A stretch of DNA of 64,000 nucleotides, from positions 434,001 to 498,000 of the forward strand of contig NZ_JABSNU010000002.1 in the NCBI RefSeq assembly GCF_013266735.1, in the 5' to 3' direction. A program made the translations under genes and the position numbers. The notes beneath the pieces are model-generated. The model saw nothing but the letters and a program-made list of their open reading frames with translations. It was not told where the DNA came from and made no database searches. Positions 50,525 to 60,126 of this stretch are shown piece after piece (position 1 is the stretch's first letter; the number at the start of each line of letters is the position of its first letter). Origin of the DNA: Pedobacter foliorum. Lineage in GTDB: Bacteria; Bacteroidota; Bacteroidia; Sphingobacteriales; Sphingobacteriaceae.

Positions 50525-52696
50525 TTATTGAAATTTAACGCCCATTTCTTTTACAAGGAAATCAGCTTTGTCAATTTTTGAAGCTACCCATAATACGTAA
50601 CGGATGTCTACTCCAATTGATCTGCTATAGCTGTCATTCCATGCATAGTCGTTTATTGTAGCACCGTAAGCGCGGTCAAAATTTACACCTACCAACTCGC
50701 CATAAGCATTCATAATTGGTGAGCCGGAGTTACCTCCGGTGGTGTCCATGTTGTAAAGAAAAGCAACAGGTACGTCGTTAAGGTCTTTCTTGGCGTATGG
50801 GCCAAAATCTTTATCTGTCCATAGTGCCTTGATTTGCTCTGGGTAAGAGAAATCGGGATTTCCGGTTGCACCTTTTTCAAGTATTCCTTTAATGGTGGTG
50901 TATGGTCGCATGTATGATGCATCTGCTGGCCAATAGCCTTTAACATAGCCGTAAGTTAGCCTAAGCGTGCTGTTTGCATCGGGAATGAAGTCTTTGTTTA
51001 GGAACTTTTCTTTGATGTTTACGTAGTCGCCCATAAGCCTGTTTAAAAGCCCATCTCTGCGGTCTTTTTCTGGTTTTAACTCATTGATCTGTTTTGCGAT
51101 ATCATCTTCAAAAAGAAGTAATCCATCATTATATGCAGAGATTGATTTTGGCGATTGAAGCAGTGTGTTTAAAACGTAATTGGCTTCTTTTAGCTTGCTT
51201 AGTTCAAAGGTGTTCTCAATGTACTTATCTATAGCGTCGTTGCTGTTGGCGCCTTTACTAGTGATTTTGTTAACAGCAGTTATTTTTTGGATGGCGTTAA
51301 ACTGCGCTGCATCTTCAAGCATTCTTTTAAGTATTATTCTATCTGCATCTATTTCGAAAGATTCATAAGAGCTTGATAGTGTTTGCTTAAGTTTTTGGAT
51401 GTTCTGGTCAAAGTAATCCTGTTTCTGAGCTGTGGGTTGGGCATTGAGTGCTGTTTTAAAGCTATTTATGTTTTTAGCAACAGTTAGCAGGTTTGTTGAA
51501 GTGTAAATCTGCGTAAGCCAAAGATCGCGTTGTGCATCGCTATTGATAAGTTTGTACAGATTGTCTATTTCACCCATCAGGTTTCCGTATTTGGCTTTGG
51601 CCTTAACGTTACTATTGATGAATTGAATAAGCGCTTCTTCTTCCTTTTTCTTTTTTGAAATAAGGTCTATTCCTTTTAGGCCCTGTAGTTTACCTCTGTA
51701 GTTTTTTAAAACATTTGCATTTCTTTTAATGCGGGTAGCTAATTTTATCTCTGTAGTTTTATCCTTTTTACCGATAGTTTCCATAGTTGTGTTTTGGAAA
51801 TCATATAGGTTAGATACGTAGGGTAGTACAAACTTTTCTTGGTACTCAATAAAGGCTGCAGGGCGATGGCGGAACGTTTTGCCTGGGTAACCTAAAATAA
51901 ACACGAAATCATTTTCATTTGTACCTTTTGCATTTACTTTTAAGAATTTCTTAGGGGTGTATGGTACGTTGTCTTTCGAATACTTGGCAGGAGAGCCATC
52001 TGGAGCTACATAAGCACGCATGAAAGAAAAGTCTCCGGTGTGGCGAGGCCATACCCAGTTGTCTGTTTCGCCTCCAAATTCTCCAATCTGTCTATTGGGT
52101 ACATATACTAGTCTGACGTCTTGGATAGTTTTGTAGCGGAATAGTACATAGGTTTTTCCGATAAACATTTCCGACACTTCCGCTTTGATGCTTGGGTCTT
52201 TCTTCTCGGCTTCAATAGCGATGTTTTTCATTACATCGTTTATTATTTTTAATCTCGAAGCTGGGTCTTCTATTTGCGCTACAGCTCCTAGTACTTTGTC
52301 AGATACATCGTCATAACTGTCAGTTATACGGCAGGTTAAGCCTTTTGCCTCAATTTCCTGTTCACGTGTTTTAGCGACAAATCCATTGGTTATGTAGTCG
52401 TGTTCTTTTGTGCTGGCTAGTTGTACTGCGCTAAATGCACAATGATGATTGGTGATGATTAAGCCTTCATTTGAAACGAAAGATCCGGAGCAGCCGCCAA
52501 CATTTACAAGTGCATCTACAAGGCTGATGCCTTTTGGATTGTATATGGCGTTCTGGTCAATTTTTAAGCCTGCTTTTTTTAGGTCAAGTTTATGGATTTC
52601 GCTTAAAGGAAACATTCCTTCTTCCCAAGGCTTGTAGCCCGATTGGGTTATTCCGAGCGCAAGGAGTGAAGTGAAAATTAAGGTCTTCTTATTCAT
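50525..52696 (-). CDS. S46 family dipeptidyl-peptidase (DPP11-like)
   Basis: A protein of about 723 residues with a Sec signal (T-S-L-L-A-L-G-I-T-Q). The chymotrypsin-like halves carry the catalytic histidine in T-N-H-H-C-A-F and the catalytic serine in G-G-N-S-G-S-P, split by a large helical domain (about 290-560). Eighteen residues after the serine is Arg (V-N-F-D-R). This corresponds to Arg673 of Porphyromonas DPP11, which favours Asp/Glu at P1; DPP7 has Gly there. It should release acidic dipeptides in the periplasm. I chose ATG 52696 over the longer frame because a -7 promoter match lies between them. Confidence 0.9.
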   Translation of the reverse strand: MNKKTLIFTSLLALGITQSGYKPWEEGMFPLSEIHKLDLKKAGLKIDQNAIYNPKGISLVDALVNVGGCSGSFVSNEGLIITNHHCAFSAVQLASTKEHDYITNGFVAKTREQEIEAKGLTCRITDSYDDVSDKVLGAVAQIEDPASRLKIINDVMKNIAIEAEKKDPSIKAEVSEMFIGKTYVLFRYKTIQDVRLVYVPNRQIGEFGGETDNWVWPRHTGDFSFMRAYVAPDGSPAKYSKDNVPYTPKKFLKVNAKGTNENDFVFILGYPGKTFRHRPAAFIEYQEKFVLPYVSNLYDFQNTTMETIGKKDKTTEIKLATRIKRNANVLKNYRGKLQGLKGIDLISKKKKEEEALIQFINSNVKAKAKYGNLMGEIDNLYKLINSDAQRDLWLTQIYTSTNLLTVAKNINSFKTALNAQPTAQKQDYFDQNIQKLKQTLSSSYESFEIDADRIILKRMLEDAAQFNAIQKITAVNKITSKGANSNDAIDKYIENTFELSKLKEANYVLNTLLQSPKSISAYNDGLLLFEDDIAKQINELKPEKDRRDGLLNRLMGDYVNIKEKFLNKDFIPDANSTLRLTYGYVKGYWPADASYMRPYTTIKGILEKGATGNPDFSYPEQIKALWTDKDFGPYAKKDLNDVPVAFLYNMDTTGGNSGSPIMNAYGELVGVNFDRAYGATINDYAWNDSYSRSIGVDIRYVLWVASKIDKADFLVKEMGVKFQ

Positions 52697-52725
52697 CTTT
52701 ATGATTAATATGGTAGTTAAAACTG

Positions 52726-52733
52726 CAAATTTA
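52726..52733 (-). promoter_or_regulatory. -7 box for S46 peptidase
   Basis: The minus strand reads TAAATTTG followed by C, matching TAnnTTTG. It lies 29 bases before ATG 52696 and supports that start. No -33 TTG at standard spacing was seen. Confidence 0.45.
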
Positions 52734-52787
52734 GGGATTTTAATTATGCTTTTACCCATTGATGGCAGTATTGAGTTCTTGGTTTTG

Positions 52788-52795
52788 TACTTTTG
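52788..52795 (+). promoter_or_regulatory. -7 box for msrC-mpg pair
   Basis: TACTTTTG followed by CA matches the Bacteroidota -7 element and lies 22 bases before the ATG at 52818. A TTG occurs upstream at shorter than usual spacing (14 bases). Confidence 0.5.
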
Positions 52796-52817
52796 CAGTT
52801 CATTTACATAGGTTAAA

Positions 52818-53294
52818 ATGGCAGAGGATTTACGTATAATAACTGATATCAGTAAAGAAGAACAGTATCTTTCTTTAATCCCTCAAATCAAGGGGTTGAT
52901 AACCGGAGAGGACGATCAGATCGCAAATCTGGCTAATATCGCGGCAGCTTTAAAAGAGCAGTTTAAGTGGTTTTGGGTAGGTTTTTATTTGGTTAAGGGT
53001 GATGAGTTAGTGCTTGGTCCTTTTCAGGGGCCGGTAGCTTGTACCAGAATCAAAAAGGGAAAGGGTGTTTGTGGTGCTTCCTGGCAGCAGGAGGAGGTTC
53101 TTGTGGTGCCGGATGTTGATGAGTTTCCGGGGCATATAGCTTGTGCTTCTGCATCAAGATCGGAGATTGTTTTGCCTGTTTTTAATAACGGACAAGTTAT
53201 TGGTGTGCTAGATGTTGATAGTGAATATCTTTCTCATTTTGACGATATTGATGCTAAATACTTAAAGGAAATAGTTAGTTTGTTAGATGTCTAA
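52818..53294 (+). CDS. msrC: Free methionine-(R)-sulfoxide reductase (GAF domain)
   Basis: A 158-residue single-GAF-domain enzyme. The three conserved cysteines appear in A-C-T-R-I, G-V-C-G-A and H-I-A-C-A-S, as in E. coli MsrC/YebR. It should reduce free Met-R-O using thioredoxin. It overlaps the start of the DNA glycosylase gene by eight bases, so the two form a tight operon combining oxidative and alkylation repair. The gene symbol follows the E. coli homologue. Confidence 0.88.
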   Translation: MAEDLRIITDISKEEQYLSLIPQIKGLITGEDDQIANLANIAAALKEQFKWFWVGFYLVKGDELVLGPFQGPVACTRIKKGKGVCGASWQQEEVLVVPDVDEFPGHIACASASRSEIVLPVFNNGQVIGVLDVDSEYLSHFDDIDAKYLKEIVSLLDV

Positions 53295-53892
53295 ATTACC
53301 CTACTCTTTTTATCAGAATACTGATGTAAATGATCTTGCGGTCCAGTTATTGGGCAAGCTGTTGTTTACTAGGGTTAATGGTGAATTAACAGGGGGTATG
53401 ATAGTTGAAACAGAGGCTTATAATGGAGTAGACGATAAGGCTTCTCACGCTTATGGAGGTCGTTTTACTGATCGTACCAAAGTGATGTATGAGGAGGGTG
53501 GTTTGTCTTATGTTTATCTGTGTTACGGGATTCATCATCTTTTTAATGTGGTTACAGCTTCAAAAGGAACACCTCATGCTGTTTTAATAAGAGGAATTGA
53601 GCCTTTTGAAGGGATAGATGTAATGCTTCGCAGGAGGAATATGGTTTCTTTAAAGCCAAATATTACTGCAGGGCCAGGAGCGCTTTCGAAAGCATTAGGA
53701 ATAGATAAATGTTTAAATGCTAAAGATCTGCTGGGAGATGAGGTGTGGATTGAGGATAATGGCTTGGTTTTTAATGAAGATCAGATCGTTGCTTCGGCTA
53801 GGGTTGGTGTTGATTATGCTGAGGATCATGCTTTGTTGCCATGGCGTTATTATGTTAAAGGGAATAAATTTGTAAGCAAACCAAACAAATAG
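53287..53892 (+). CDS. 3-methyladenine DNA glycosylase (AAG/MPG family)
   Basis: A 201-residue base-excision enzyme of the AAG type. V-E-T-E-A-Y contains the catalytic glutamate, R-T-K-V-M-Y and Y-V-Y-L-C-Y-G-I-H are the family's DNA-binding and base-flipping motifs, and H-A-V-L-I-R-G and G-P-G-A-L-S-K-A-L-G follow. It removes alkylated purines such as 3-methyladenine and hypoxanthine. It overlaps the preceding msrC-like gene by eight bases. Full length for the family. Confidence 0.92.
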   Translation: MSKLPYSFYQNTDVNDLAVQLLGKLLFTRVNGELTGGMIVETEAYNGVDDKASHAYGGRFTDRTKVMYEEGGLSYVYLCYGIHHLFNVVTASKGTPHAVLIRGIEPFEGIDVMLRRRNMVSLKPNITAGPGALSKALGIDKCLNAKDLLGDEVWIEDNGLVFNEDQIVASARVGVDYAEDHALLPWRYYVKGNKFVSKPNK

Positions 53893-53985
53893 AATAGATT
53901 TTATATAGGTGGTAAAACCACTATTGTTGATAACAAATGGAATGGTTGATTTAATTATCAGCCTTTTTTATTGATATTTGAATCG

Positions 53986-55272
53986 ATGAATTATGAGAGC
54001 ACTTTAGCCTTTGCCCAGAGCCTGGATTATGCTGATCCGCTTAGTGGTTTTAGGAATGATTTCTTGTTTCCACAACAAAATGGTAGTCCATTTATTTACC
54101 TGTGCGGTAACTCTTTAGGTTTGCAACCTAAAGCTGCACGTGAGGTTTTGAATGAGCAGCTTAATAACTGGCATAACCTTGCTGTAGAGGGTTGGTTTGA
54201 AGGTGATAGCCCTTGGATGTTTTATCACAAGGAGCTAAAAAAACTGATGGGGCCATTGGTTGGGGCAAGTGCTAAAGAGGTTTGTCCGATGAACACTTTA
54301 ACTGTCAACTTGCATTTGTTGATGGTTAGTTTTTATAAGCCGGTTAAGGGACGTTTTAGAATCATCATGGAGGCAGGAGCCTTTCCGTCAGATCAGTATG
54401 CGATTGAAAGTCAGGTTCGTTTTCATGGGTATGATCCAAAAGATGCAATTGTTGAAGTGGCGCCAAGAGTAGGTGAGTATACTTTAAGAACAGAAGATAT
54501 TTTGGCTCGGATTGCCGAACAGGGAGATGAACTGGCTTTGGTGCTGTTTGGAGGGGTAAATTACTTCACTGGTCAGTGGTTTGATATGGAGGCAATAACT
54601 AAGGCTGGGCAGGCAATTGGAGCTATAGTAGGCTTTGATTTGGCTCATGCTGCAGGTAATGTTCCTTTGAAATTGCACGACTGGAATGTTGACTTTGCTT
54701 GCTGGTGTTCTTACAAGTATCAAAATTCAGGACCCGGAGGTATCAGTGGTATTTTTGTTCATGAAAAGCATTTTACAGATACCACATTGAATCGCTTTGC
54801 AGGGTGGTGGGGATACCAGGAAGAACAGCGATTTAAAATGGAGAAAGGCTTTGTGCCTGAGGCTGGTGCAGATGGATGGCAGGTGAGTTGCACTCAGGTA
54901 ATGCCCATGGCTTTGTACTTTGCTTCACTGCAAATTTTTGAAAAGGCAGGGTTTATAGATCCATTAAGAAATAAAAGTAAAACTTTAACTTCTTATTTGT
55001 TCTATGTTATTAATGAGGTTAATAAGAGTTTAAATAATGAGCAATTTAAAATTATAACTCCTTTGGATGAGAATGACCGTGGAGCTCAGGTTTCAATAAT
55101 TGCAAAACAAAAAGGGAAAGAGATTTTTGAGAAATTAGTAGCAAATAATGTTCTTGGCGATTGGAGAGAACCTAATGTAATTAGGCTAAGTCCGGTTCCT
55201 TTGTATAATTCATTTGAAGATGTATTTCGTACAGGAGAACTTCTATTGCAAATCAGTAAAGAAGTTCTTTAG
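53986..55272 (+). CDS. kynU: Kynureninase
   Basis: A PLP enzyme of about 428 residues. The family motifs are visible: F-L-F-P near the start, Y-L-C-G-N-S-L-G, M-N-T-L-T-V-N-L-H-L, and the PLP-lysine region S-Y-K-Y-Q-N-S-G-P-G-G. It splits kynurenine or 3-hydroxykynurenine into anthranilate or 3-hydroxyanthranilate plus alanine. No other tryptophan-catabolic gene lies adjacent, so it may serve NAD synthesis with unlinked genes. I chose ATG 53986; an in-frame TTG at 53971 would add five residues. Confidence 0.93.
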   Translation: MNYESTLAFAQSLDYADPLSGFRNDFLFPQQNGSPFIYLCGNSLGLQPKAAREVLNEQLNNWHNLAVEGWFEGDSPWMFYHKELKKLMGPLVGASAKEVCPMNTLTVNLHLLMVSFYKPVKGRFRIIMEAGAFPSDQYAIESQVRFHGYDPKDAIVEVAPRVGEYTLRTEDILARIAEQGDELALVLFGGVNYFTGQWFDMEAITKAGQAIGAIVGFDLAHAAGNVPLKLHDWNVDFACWCSYKYQNSGPGGISGIFVHEKHFTDTTLNRFAGWWGYQEEQRFKMEKGFVPEAGADGWQVSCTQVMPMALYFASLQIFEKAGFIDPLRNKSKTLTSYLFYVINEVNKSLNNEQFKIITPLDENDRGAQVSIIAKQKGKEIFEKLVANNVLGDWREPNVIRLSPVPLYNSFEDVFRTGELLLQISKEVL

Positions 55273-55293
55273 TACAATTTAAAAGATTTTAAT

Positions 55294-56154
55294 ATGATAA
55301 ACTATAATCCAAAAGACTGGTTCACTTTTATCTTTCACATACATAAAGCGGATACAATTAGAAAGCTGTGGCCGCTGATGGTTAGTGTTGCCGTCTTTTC
55401 TGGCTTAATTGCTTTTTTAGAACTTAACTATCTAAAATTGTCAGAGAGTACTTATGTGAAAAATATAGGGATGATGCATAACCTGCTTGGTTTTGTGATC
55501 TCTATGTTGTTGGTGTTTAGAACCAACACTTCATACGACAGGTGGTGGGAAGGAAGAAGGCTTTTGGGGGCATTAACAAATGTGAGCCGTAATTTTGCAA
55601 TAAAGATAAAGGCACTGAAACTAAAGGAGGAGCATGTAGAGTTTTTCGAGTATGGCATTCCAAAATACGCCTTTGCTTTAAAAGAGCATTTGAGAGAAAA
55701 ACAATATTTCGGTAAAAACAGTTTCCTAATTGAGGTTGATGGAGGGAAGCACATTCCTAATCAGGTTGCAGCCAGTATTTCATCTAAAGTATTTGAATTG
55801 CAGGCAACGGGTGCTATTAGTCAGGAGCAGTTGATTATACTTAATGCAGATGTTCAGCAGTTCACTGAGATATGTGGTGGTTGTGAGCGTATTAAGAATA
55901 CACCTATTCCGTATTCTTATAGTGCTTTCATTAAGAAATTCATCTTCATTTATGTAATCACTTTGCCGTTTGGCTGGGTGTTTAGCTTAGGCTACTTTGT
56001 GGTTCCTATTGTGCCATTTATATTGTATGTACTGGCCAGTTTGGAGCTCATTGCTGAAGAGATTGAGAACCCATTTGGGGTAGATGCTAATGATTTGCCG
56101 GTTGATGAGATTTGTGATAACATTGAAAAGCATGTAGGGCAGATACTGCGATAA
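55294..56154 (+). CDS. Bestrophin-like channel protein (YneE family)
   Basis: A 286-residue membrane protein with about four helices (near 26-46, 58-78, 215-235, 238-258). The stretch R-T-N-T-S-Y-D-R-W-W-E-G-R and the C-terminal N-P-F-G-V-D-A-N-D-L-P are signatures of bacterial bestrophins/UPF0187. Studied bacterial homologues form pentameric ion channels, cation-selective in one case. It is 21 bases from kynU and one base before the HDAC-like gene, suggesting one transcript. Confidence 0.9.
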   Translation: MINYNPKDWFTFIFHIHKADTIRKLWPLMVSVAVFSGLIAFLELNYLKLSESTYVKNIGMMHNLLGFVISMLLVFRTNTSYDRWWEGRRLLGALTNVSRNFAIKIKALKLKEEHVEFFEYGIPKYAFALKEHLREKQYFGKNSFLIEVDGGKHIPNQVAASISSKVFELQATGAISQEQLIILNADVQQFTEICGGCERIKNTPIPYSYSAFIKKFIFIYVITLPFGWVFSLGYFVVPIVPFILYVLASLELIAEEIENPFGVDANDLPVDEICDNIEKHVGQILR

Positions 56155-56155
56155 G

Positions 56156-57055
56156 ATGATCAATATTGCCTGGCATCCCTTGTTTGCACATCCTCTACCA
56201 GAAGGGCATCGTTTTCCTATGCTAAAGTATGAGCTGATTCCGGAGCAGCTATTGCATCAGGGGCTCATTAGCAGGAAGAACATGTTTGCTCCAGAGATAG
56301 TGAGTGAGGATGTGATTTTACTGAGCCATAAGCTTGAGTATTGGAAGCAATTAAGGGATTTGACGCTTCCTGCAAAGGAGCAAAGGAGGATAGGTTTTCC
56401 TTTAACTGCGCAATTGGTAGAGCGTGAAGTAAGAATTGCGCAGGGTACTATTGATGGTGCCATGTTTGCAAAGCAGTATGGTATAGCTTTTAATGTTGCA
56501 GGTGGTACACATCATGCAGGTAGTAATTGGGGCGAAGGCTTTTGTTTGTTAAATGATCAGGCTATTGCCGCCAATTATCTATTGAATAATGGTTTAGCTA
56601 GTCAAATCTTAATTATAGATTTAGATGTGCATCAGGGAAATGGGACTGCTGAGATCTTCTATAATGAGCCTCGTGTGTTTACATTTTCTATGCATGGTGA
56701 TAAAAACTTTCCGTTTAGAAAAGAGCAATCTGATTTGGATATAGCACTGGAAGATGGAATTGAAGATGAAATGTATTTAAATAAATTAAGCGCCTGTTTG
56801 CCCGGGTTATTAGAGCACAAACCAGATTTTGTGTTTTACTTATCAGGAGTAGATGTGCTTAAAAGTGATAAATTGGGCAAGCTTGCTTTATCTAAAGTGG
56901 CATGCAGGGAAAGAGATAGGATGATATTACAATTTTGCAAAGACAATGATTTACCTGTTCAGGTAAGTATGGGTGGAGGATATTCGCCTGATATTAAGGA
57001 TATAGTTGATACACATTGCAATACATTTAAAGTTGGTATAGATATTTTTGAATAA
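56156..57055 (+). CDS. HDAC-superfamily deacetylase-like hydrolase
   Basis: A 299-residue arginase/deacetylase-fold enzyme. The active-site motifs are G-G-T-H-H-A-G, G-F-C-L-L-N-D and the metal-binding D-L-D-V-H-Q-G-N-G-T-A, with a C-terminal G-G-G-Y. All zinc ligands appear present. It resembles acetoin-utilisation/acetylpolyamine amidohydrolase relatives, but the substrate is unknown. It starts one base after the bestrophin gene and stops two bases before topoisomerase III. Confidence 0.88.
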   Translation: MINIAWHPLFAHPLPEGHRFPMLKYELIPEQLLHQGLISRKNMFAPEIVSEDVILLSHKLEYWKQLRDLTLPAKEQRRIGFPLTAQLVEREVRIAQGTIDGAMFAKQYGIAFNVAGGTHHAGSNWGEGFCLLNDQAIAANYLLNNGLASQILIIDLDVHQGNGTAEIFYNEPRVFTFSMHGDKNFPFRKEQSDLDIALEDGIEDEMYLNKLSACLPGLLEHKPDFVFYLSGVDVLKSDKLGKLALSKVACRERDRMILQFCKDNDLPVQVSMGGGYSPDIKDIVDTHCNTFKVGIDIFE

Positions 57056-57057
57056 TT

Positions 57058-58917
57058 ATGAAGATTGTTATTGCAGAGAAGCCTTCGGTGGGGCGTGAGT
57101 TGGCTAAAGTCTTCGGCGCTACTACAAAAAAAGACGGTTATATAGAGGGTAAGGGTTATTCTTTTACTTGGGCATTTGGGCATTTGCTACAATTGGCTCC
57201 ACCTCAGGAGTATGGCTTTATTGGATGGAGAAGGCAACATTTACCGATGCTTCCTAAAAAATTTAAGCTTGGCATCAGGAAAATAAAAACTAAAGATGGC
57301 CTGGTTGAAGATCCTGGAGTTAGGAAACAACTGGATATCATTAAAAAGCTATTTGATGAAGCTACAGAGATTATAGTGGCAACGGATGCCGGGCGGGAAG
57401 GTGAACTCATTTTCCGCTATATCTATTACTTTTTGAAATGTAAAAAGCCTTTTAAAAGGCTATGGATTTCCTCGCAAACTGATGAGGCTATAAAAGAAGG
57501 CTTTAGGAACCTAAAACCGGGAACCGATTATGATACACTTTTCAATTCGGCACATTGCAGATCGGAATCTGATTGGTTAGTAGGGATGAATGCTACTCAG
57601 GCATTGAGTATATCAGCAGGATCGCGGTCGGTACTTTCATTGGGAAGGGTTCAGACGCCTACTTTGGCAATGATTTGCTCTCGCTTTCTGGAGATAAAGA
57701 ATTTTGTTCCTCAACTCTATTATCAACTTGCAATACAATTAGATAAGGATGGTCAGTTATTTAAAGCGATTTCTGTAAACAACTTTGATAAGAAGGAGGA
57801 AGCAGAAGAACTGTTTGCAAAAATAGAGGACGTTGCTGCTGGCTTTCCGAATGGTGGTAAGATTTTAACCGTTGAGGCGAAACCAAGGAAAGAACCACCT
57901 CCGTTATTGCATGATTTAAGTAGTTTACAGCAAGAAGCGAATAAGCGAAAAGGATTTACAGCCGATCAGACTTTGAACTTGTTACAAGGCTTGTATGAGA
58001 GTAAATTGGTTACTTATCCGCGTACCGGTAGTAGGTATATCGGAGATGATGTATTTGCAGGAGTTCCTAATCTGATAGATAAACTAAAAGATCATAAGGA
58101 CTTTGGTAAGCAGGCTGATTTTCTGTCGACTGCGACATTAAACAAGAGAAGCGTAAATGCTAAGAAGGTAACGGATCACCATGCTATTTTGCCTACAGGC
58201 GAATCTCCTTATCAATTGAGTGGTGATAAACAAGCCATTTACGATATGGTAGTTGGAAGAATGCTTGAGGCCTTCCATCAGGAATGTATAAAAGAGATCA
58301 CTAAGATAACCATTGAGGCAGGCTCTGTTTTTATGGCAAATGGAACGGTAATTCGTTCTGCAGGTTGGAGATCGGTATTTAACGAGTCGGATGACGATAA
58401 AAAGGATGAGGAAAATCCATCTTTACCAAAAGTAAAGGCAGGCGAGGAGCTTCCAATTGTAAATAAAGCTTTGCTGGAGAAACAAACTAAGCCTAAATCT
58501 TTGTACAATGAAGCATCTTTATTAAAGGCTCTTGAAACCTCTGGAAAGGATATTGAGGATGAAGAGTTGAGGTATGCAATGAAGGATAGTGGATTGGGTA
58601 CTCCGGCTACCAGAGCTGCAATTATTGAAACGCTGATTAATAGGGAGTATATTGTAAGGGAAAAAAGAAACCTGGTGCCCACAACTAAAGGCTTGGCCGT
58701 TTACGATGTAGTAAAGGATCAGAAAATAGCTCAGGCAGAATTAACGGGTCAGTGGGAGAAGAGGTTAGAAGAAATCCGCTCAGGAGCATCTGTGGCTGAT
58801 TTTAAAGCTGAAATCACCGATTATACAAGGACTATTACGAATGAGTTGCTACAATCGGGAACTGGTTTGGCTGAGAAGTTTGCCAAAGAGGAGAAACCTG
58901 CTGAAAAAGTGAGTTAA
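57058..58917 (+). CDS. topB: DNA topoisomerase III
   Basis: A 619-residue type IA topoisomerase. The Toprim start I-A-E-K-P-S-V-G-R-E and metal site A-T-D-A-G-R-E-G-E-L are intact, and the nucleophilic tyrosine lies in V-T-Y-P-R-T-G-S near residue 320. D-H-H-A-I-L-P-T-G and G-L-G-T-P-A-T-R-A complete the core. It lacks the C-terminal zinc-finger tail seen in topoisomerase I. It would decatenate and relax DNA. It follows the HDAC-like gene by two bases. Confidence 0.93.
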   Translation: MKIVIAEKPSVGRELAKVFGATTKKDGYIEGKGYSFTWAFGHLLQLAPPQEYGFIGWRRQHLPMLPKKFKLGIRKIKTKDGLVEDPGVRKQLDIIKKLFDEATEIIVATDAGREGELIFRYIYYFLKCKKPFKRLWISSQTDEAIKEGFRNLKPGTDYDTLFNSAHCRSESDWLVGMNATQALSISAGSRSVLSLGRVQTPTLAMICSRFLEIKNFVPQLYYQLAIQLDKDGQLFKAISVNNFDKKEEAEELFAKIEDVAAGFPNGGKILTVEAKPRKEPPPLLHDLSSLQQEANKRKGFTADQTLNLLQGLYESKLVTYPRTGSRYIGDDVFAGVPNLIDKLKDHKDFGKQADFLSTATLNKRSVNAKKVTDHHAILPTGESPYQLSGDKQAIYDMVVGRMLEAFHQECIKEITKITIEAGSVFMANGTVIRSAGWRSVFNESDDDKKDEENPSLPKVKAGEELPIVNKALLEKQTKPKSLYNEASLLKALETSGKDIEDEELRYAMKDSGLGTPATRAAIIETLINREYIVREKRNLVPTTKGLAVYDVVKDQKIAQAELTGQWEKRLEEIRSGASVADFKAEITDYTRTITNELLQSGTGLAEKFAKEEKPAEKVS

Positions 58918-58959
58918 CAGATCGCGTTTTTGTAAGTATATTCGTTTTTAACTAAAATA

Positions 58960-60066
58960 ATGAAAAGGAAAATTATGTATTCCATATTGATTATTATTGC
59001 TTTACTTGCTTTGACTACAGTTTGGGTGCTTAGCTTTCCCATTTTCGGTCGCGTGCCTGAAGGGGCTCGTTTAGAACGGATAAAGAAACTTCCTAATTAT
59101 AAGGACGGTGGGTTAGAAAACTTGTCTCCAACACCTATGAAGCCTGATGACGTAAGTTATTGGGATATGATAAAGGGAATGTTGAAAGGGAATGATAAGG
59201 GGGCTCCTAAAAATGCTCTTCCTACTGTAAAACCTGATTTTACGCAAAATGATACGGAGACTAAGATCACCTGGTTTGGACATTCTTCTTATTTGGTACA
59301 AACTGATGGACAAAATATACTGGTAGATCCGGTGTTAAGTGAAAGGCCATCTCCAATTTCTTTTATTGGTAGTAAAAGGTTTCTGGGAACTGATTTTGTG
59401 AAAGCTGAAGATTTTCCGGAGTTGGATGTGGTATTGATCACGCACGATCACTATGACCATTTGGATTATGAAGCTATATTAAAGCTAAAGGATAAAACCA
59501 AACGATTTATTGTTTCGTTAGGTGTAGGATCGCATTTAGAACATTGGGGTGTTCCGGCAAGTAAGATTACGGAATTGTCGTGGGGAGAAGAAACTGTTCA
59601 GAGTAGTCTGAAATTTACCGCACTTCCTGCCCGTCATTTTACCGGAAGGGTATTTAAAAGAAATCAAACAGTGTGGTCTGCATTTGTTCTGCAAACTTCA
59701 AAAGACAAATTGTATTTAGGGGGTGACTCTGGATATGATACGCATTTTAAGACTGCAGGAGAGCAATACGGCCCATTTGATATTGCAATATTGGAGTGTG
59801 GGCAGTATAACGCTTACTGGCCTTTAATACACATGTTTCCAGAGCAAACCGTTCAGGCTGCCTTAGATTTAAAAGCAAAGGTTCTGTTGCCGGTTCACTG
59901 GGGTAAGTTTAAGCTAGCTATGCACGATTGGAATGAACCGATTATTAGAGTTGTAAAAAAGGCAGATGAAGAAGGCTTAAAAATTACTACACCTTTAATG
60001 GGTGAATCAGTAATTTTAAATGCAACTTATCCCTCGGGTAGATGGTGGTTGGCCGATAACTTATAA
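58960..60066 (+). CDS. UlaG/RomA-like metallo-beta-lactamase-fold hydrolase
   Basis: A 368-residue protein with an N-terminal signal-anchor helix (about 5-26), so the catalytic part probably faces the periplasm. The MBL motifs are I-T-W-F-G-H-S-S-Y, I-T-H-D-H-Y-D-H-L-D, A-R-H-F-T-G-R and L-G-G-D-S-G-Y, and P-V-H-W-G-K-F is the last ligand. This pattern matches the NAPE-PLD/UlaG branch, which includes phosphodiesterases. A lipid substrate is possible but unproven. Confidence 0.87.
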   Translation: MKRKIMYSILIIIALLALTTVWVLSFPIFGRVPEGARLERIKKLPNYKDGGLENLSPTPMKPDDVSYWDMIKGMLKGNDKGAPKNALPTVKPDFTQNDTETKITWFGHSSYLVQTDGQNILVDPVLSERPSPISFIGSKRFLGTDFVKAEDFPELDVVLITHDHYDHLDYEAILKLKDKTKRFIVSLGVGSHLEHWGVPASKITELSWGEETVQSSLKFTALPARHFTGRVFKRNQTVWSAFVLQTSKDKLYLGGDSGYDTHFKTAGEQYGPFDIAILECGQYNAYWPLIHMFPEQTVQAALDLKAKVLLPVHWGKFKLAMHDWNEPIIRVVKKADEEGLKITTPLMGESVILNATYPSGRWWLADNL

Positions 60067-60126
60067 TATTAAACAATATCATCAAATAGATGTTGTTTAT
60101 ATGAAGGTCATCTATAACTTAAAACA

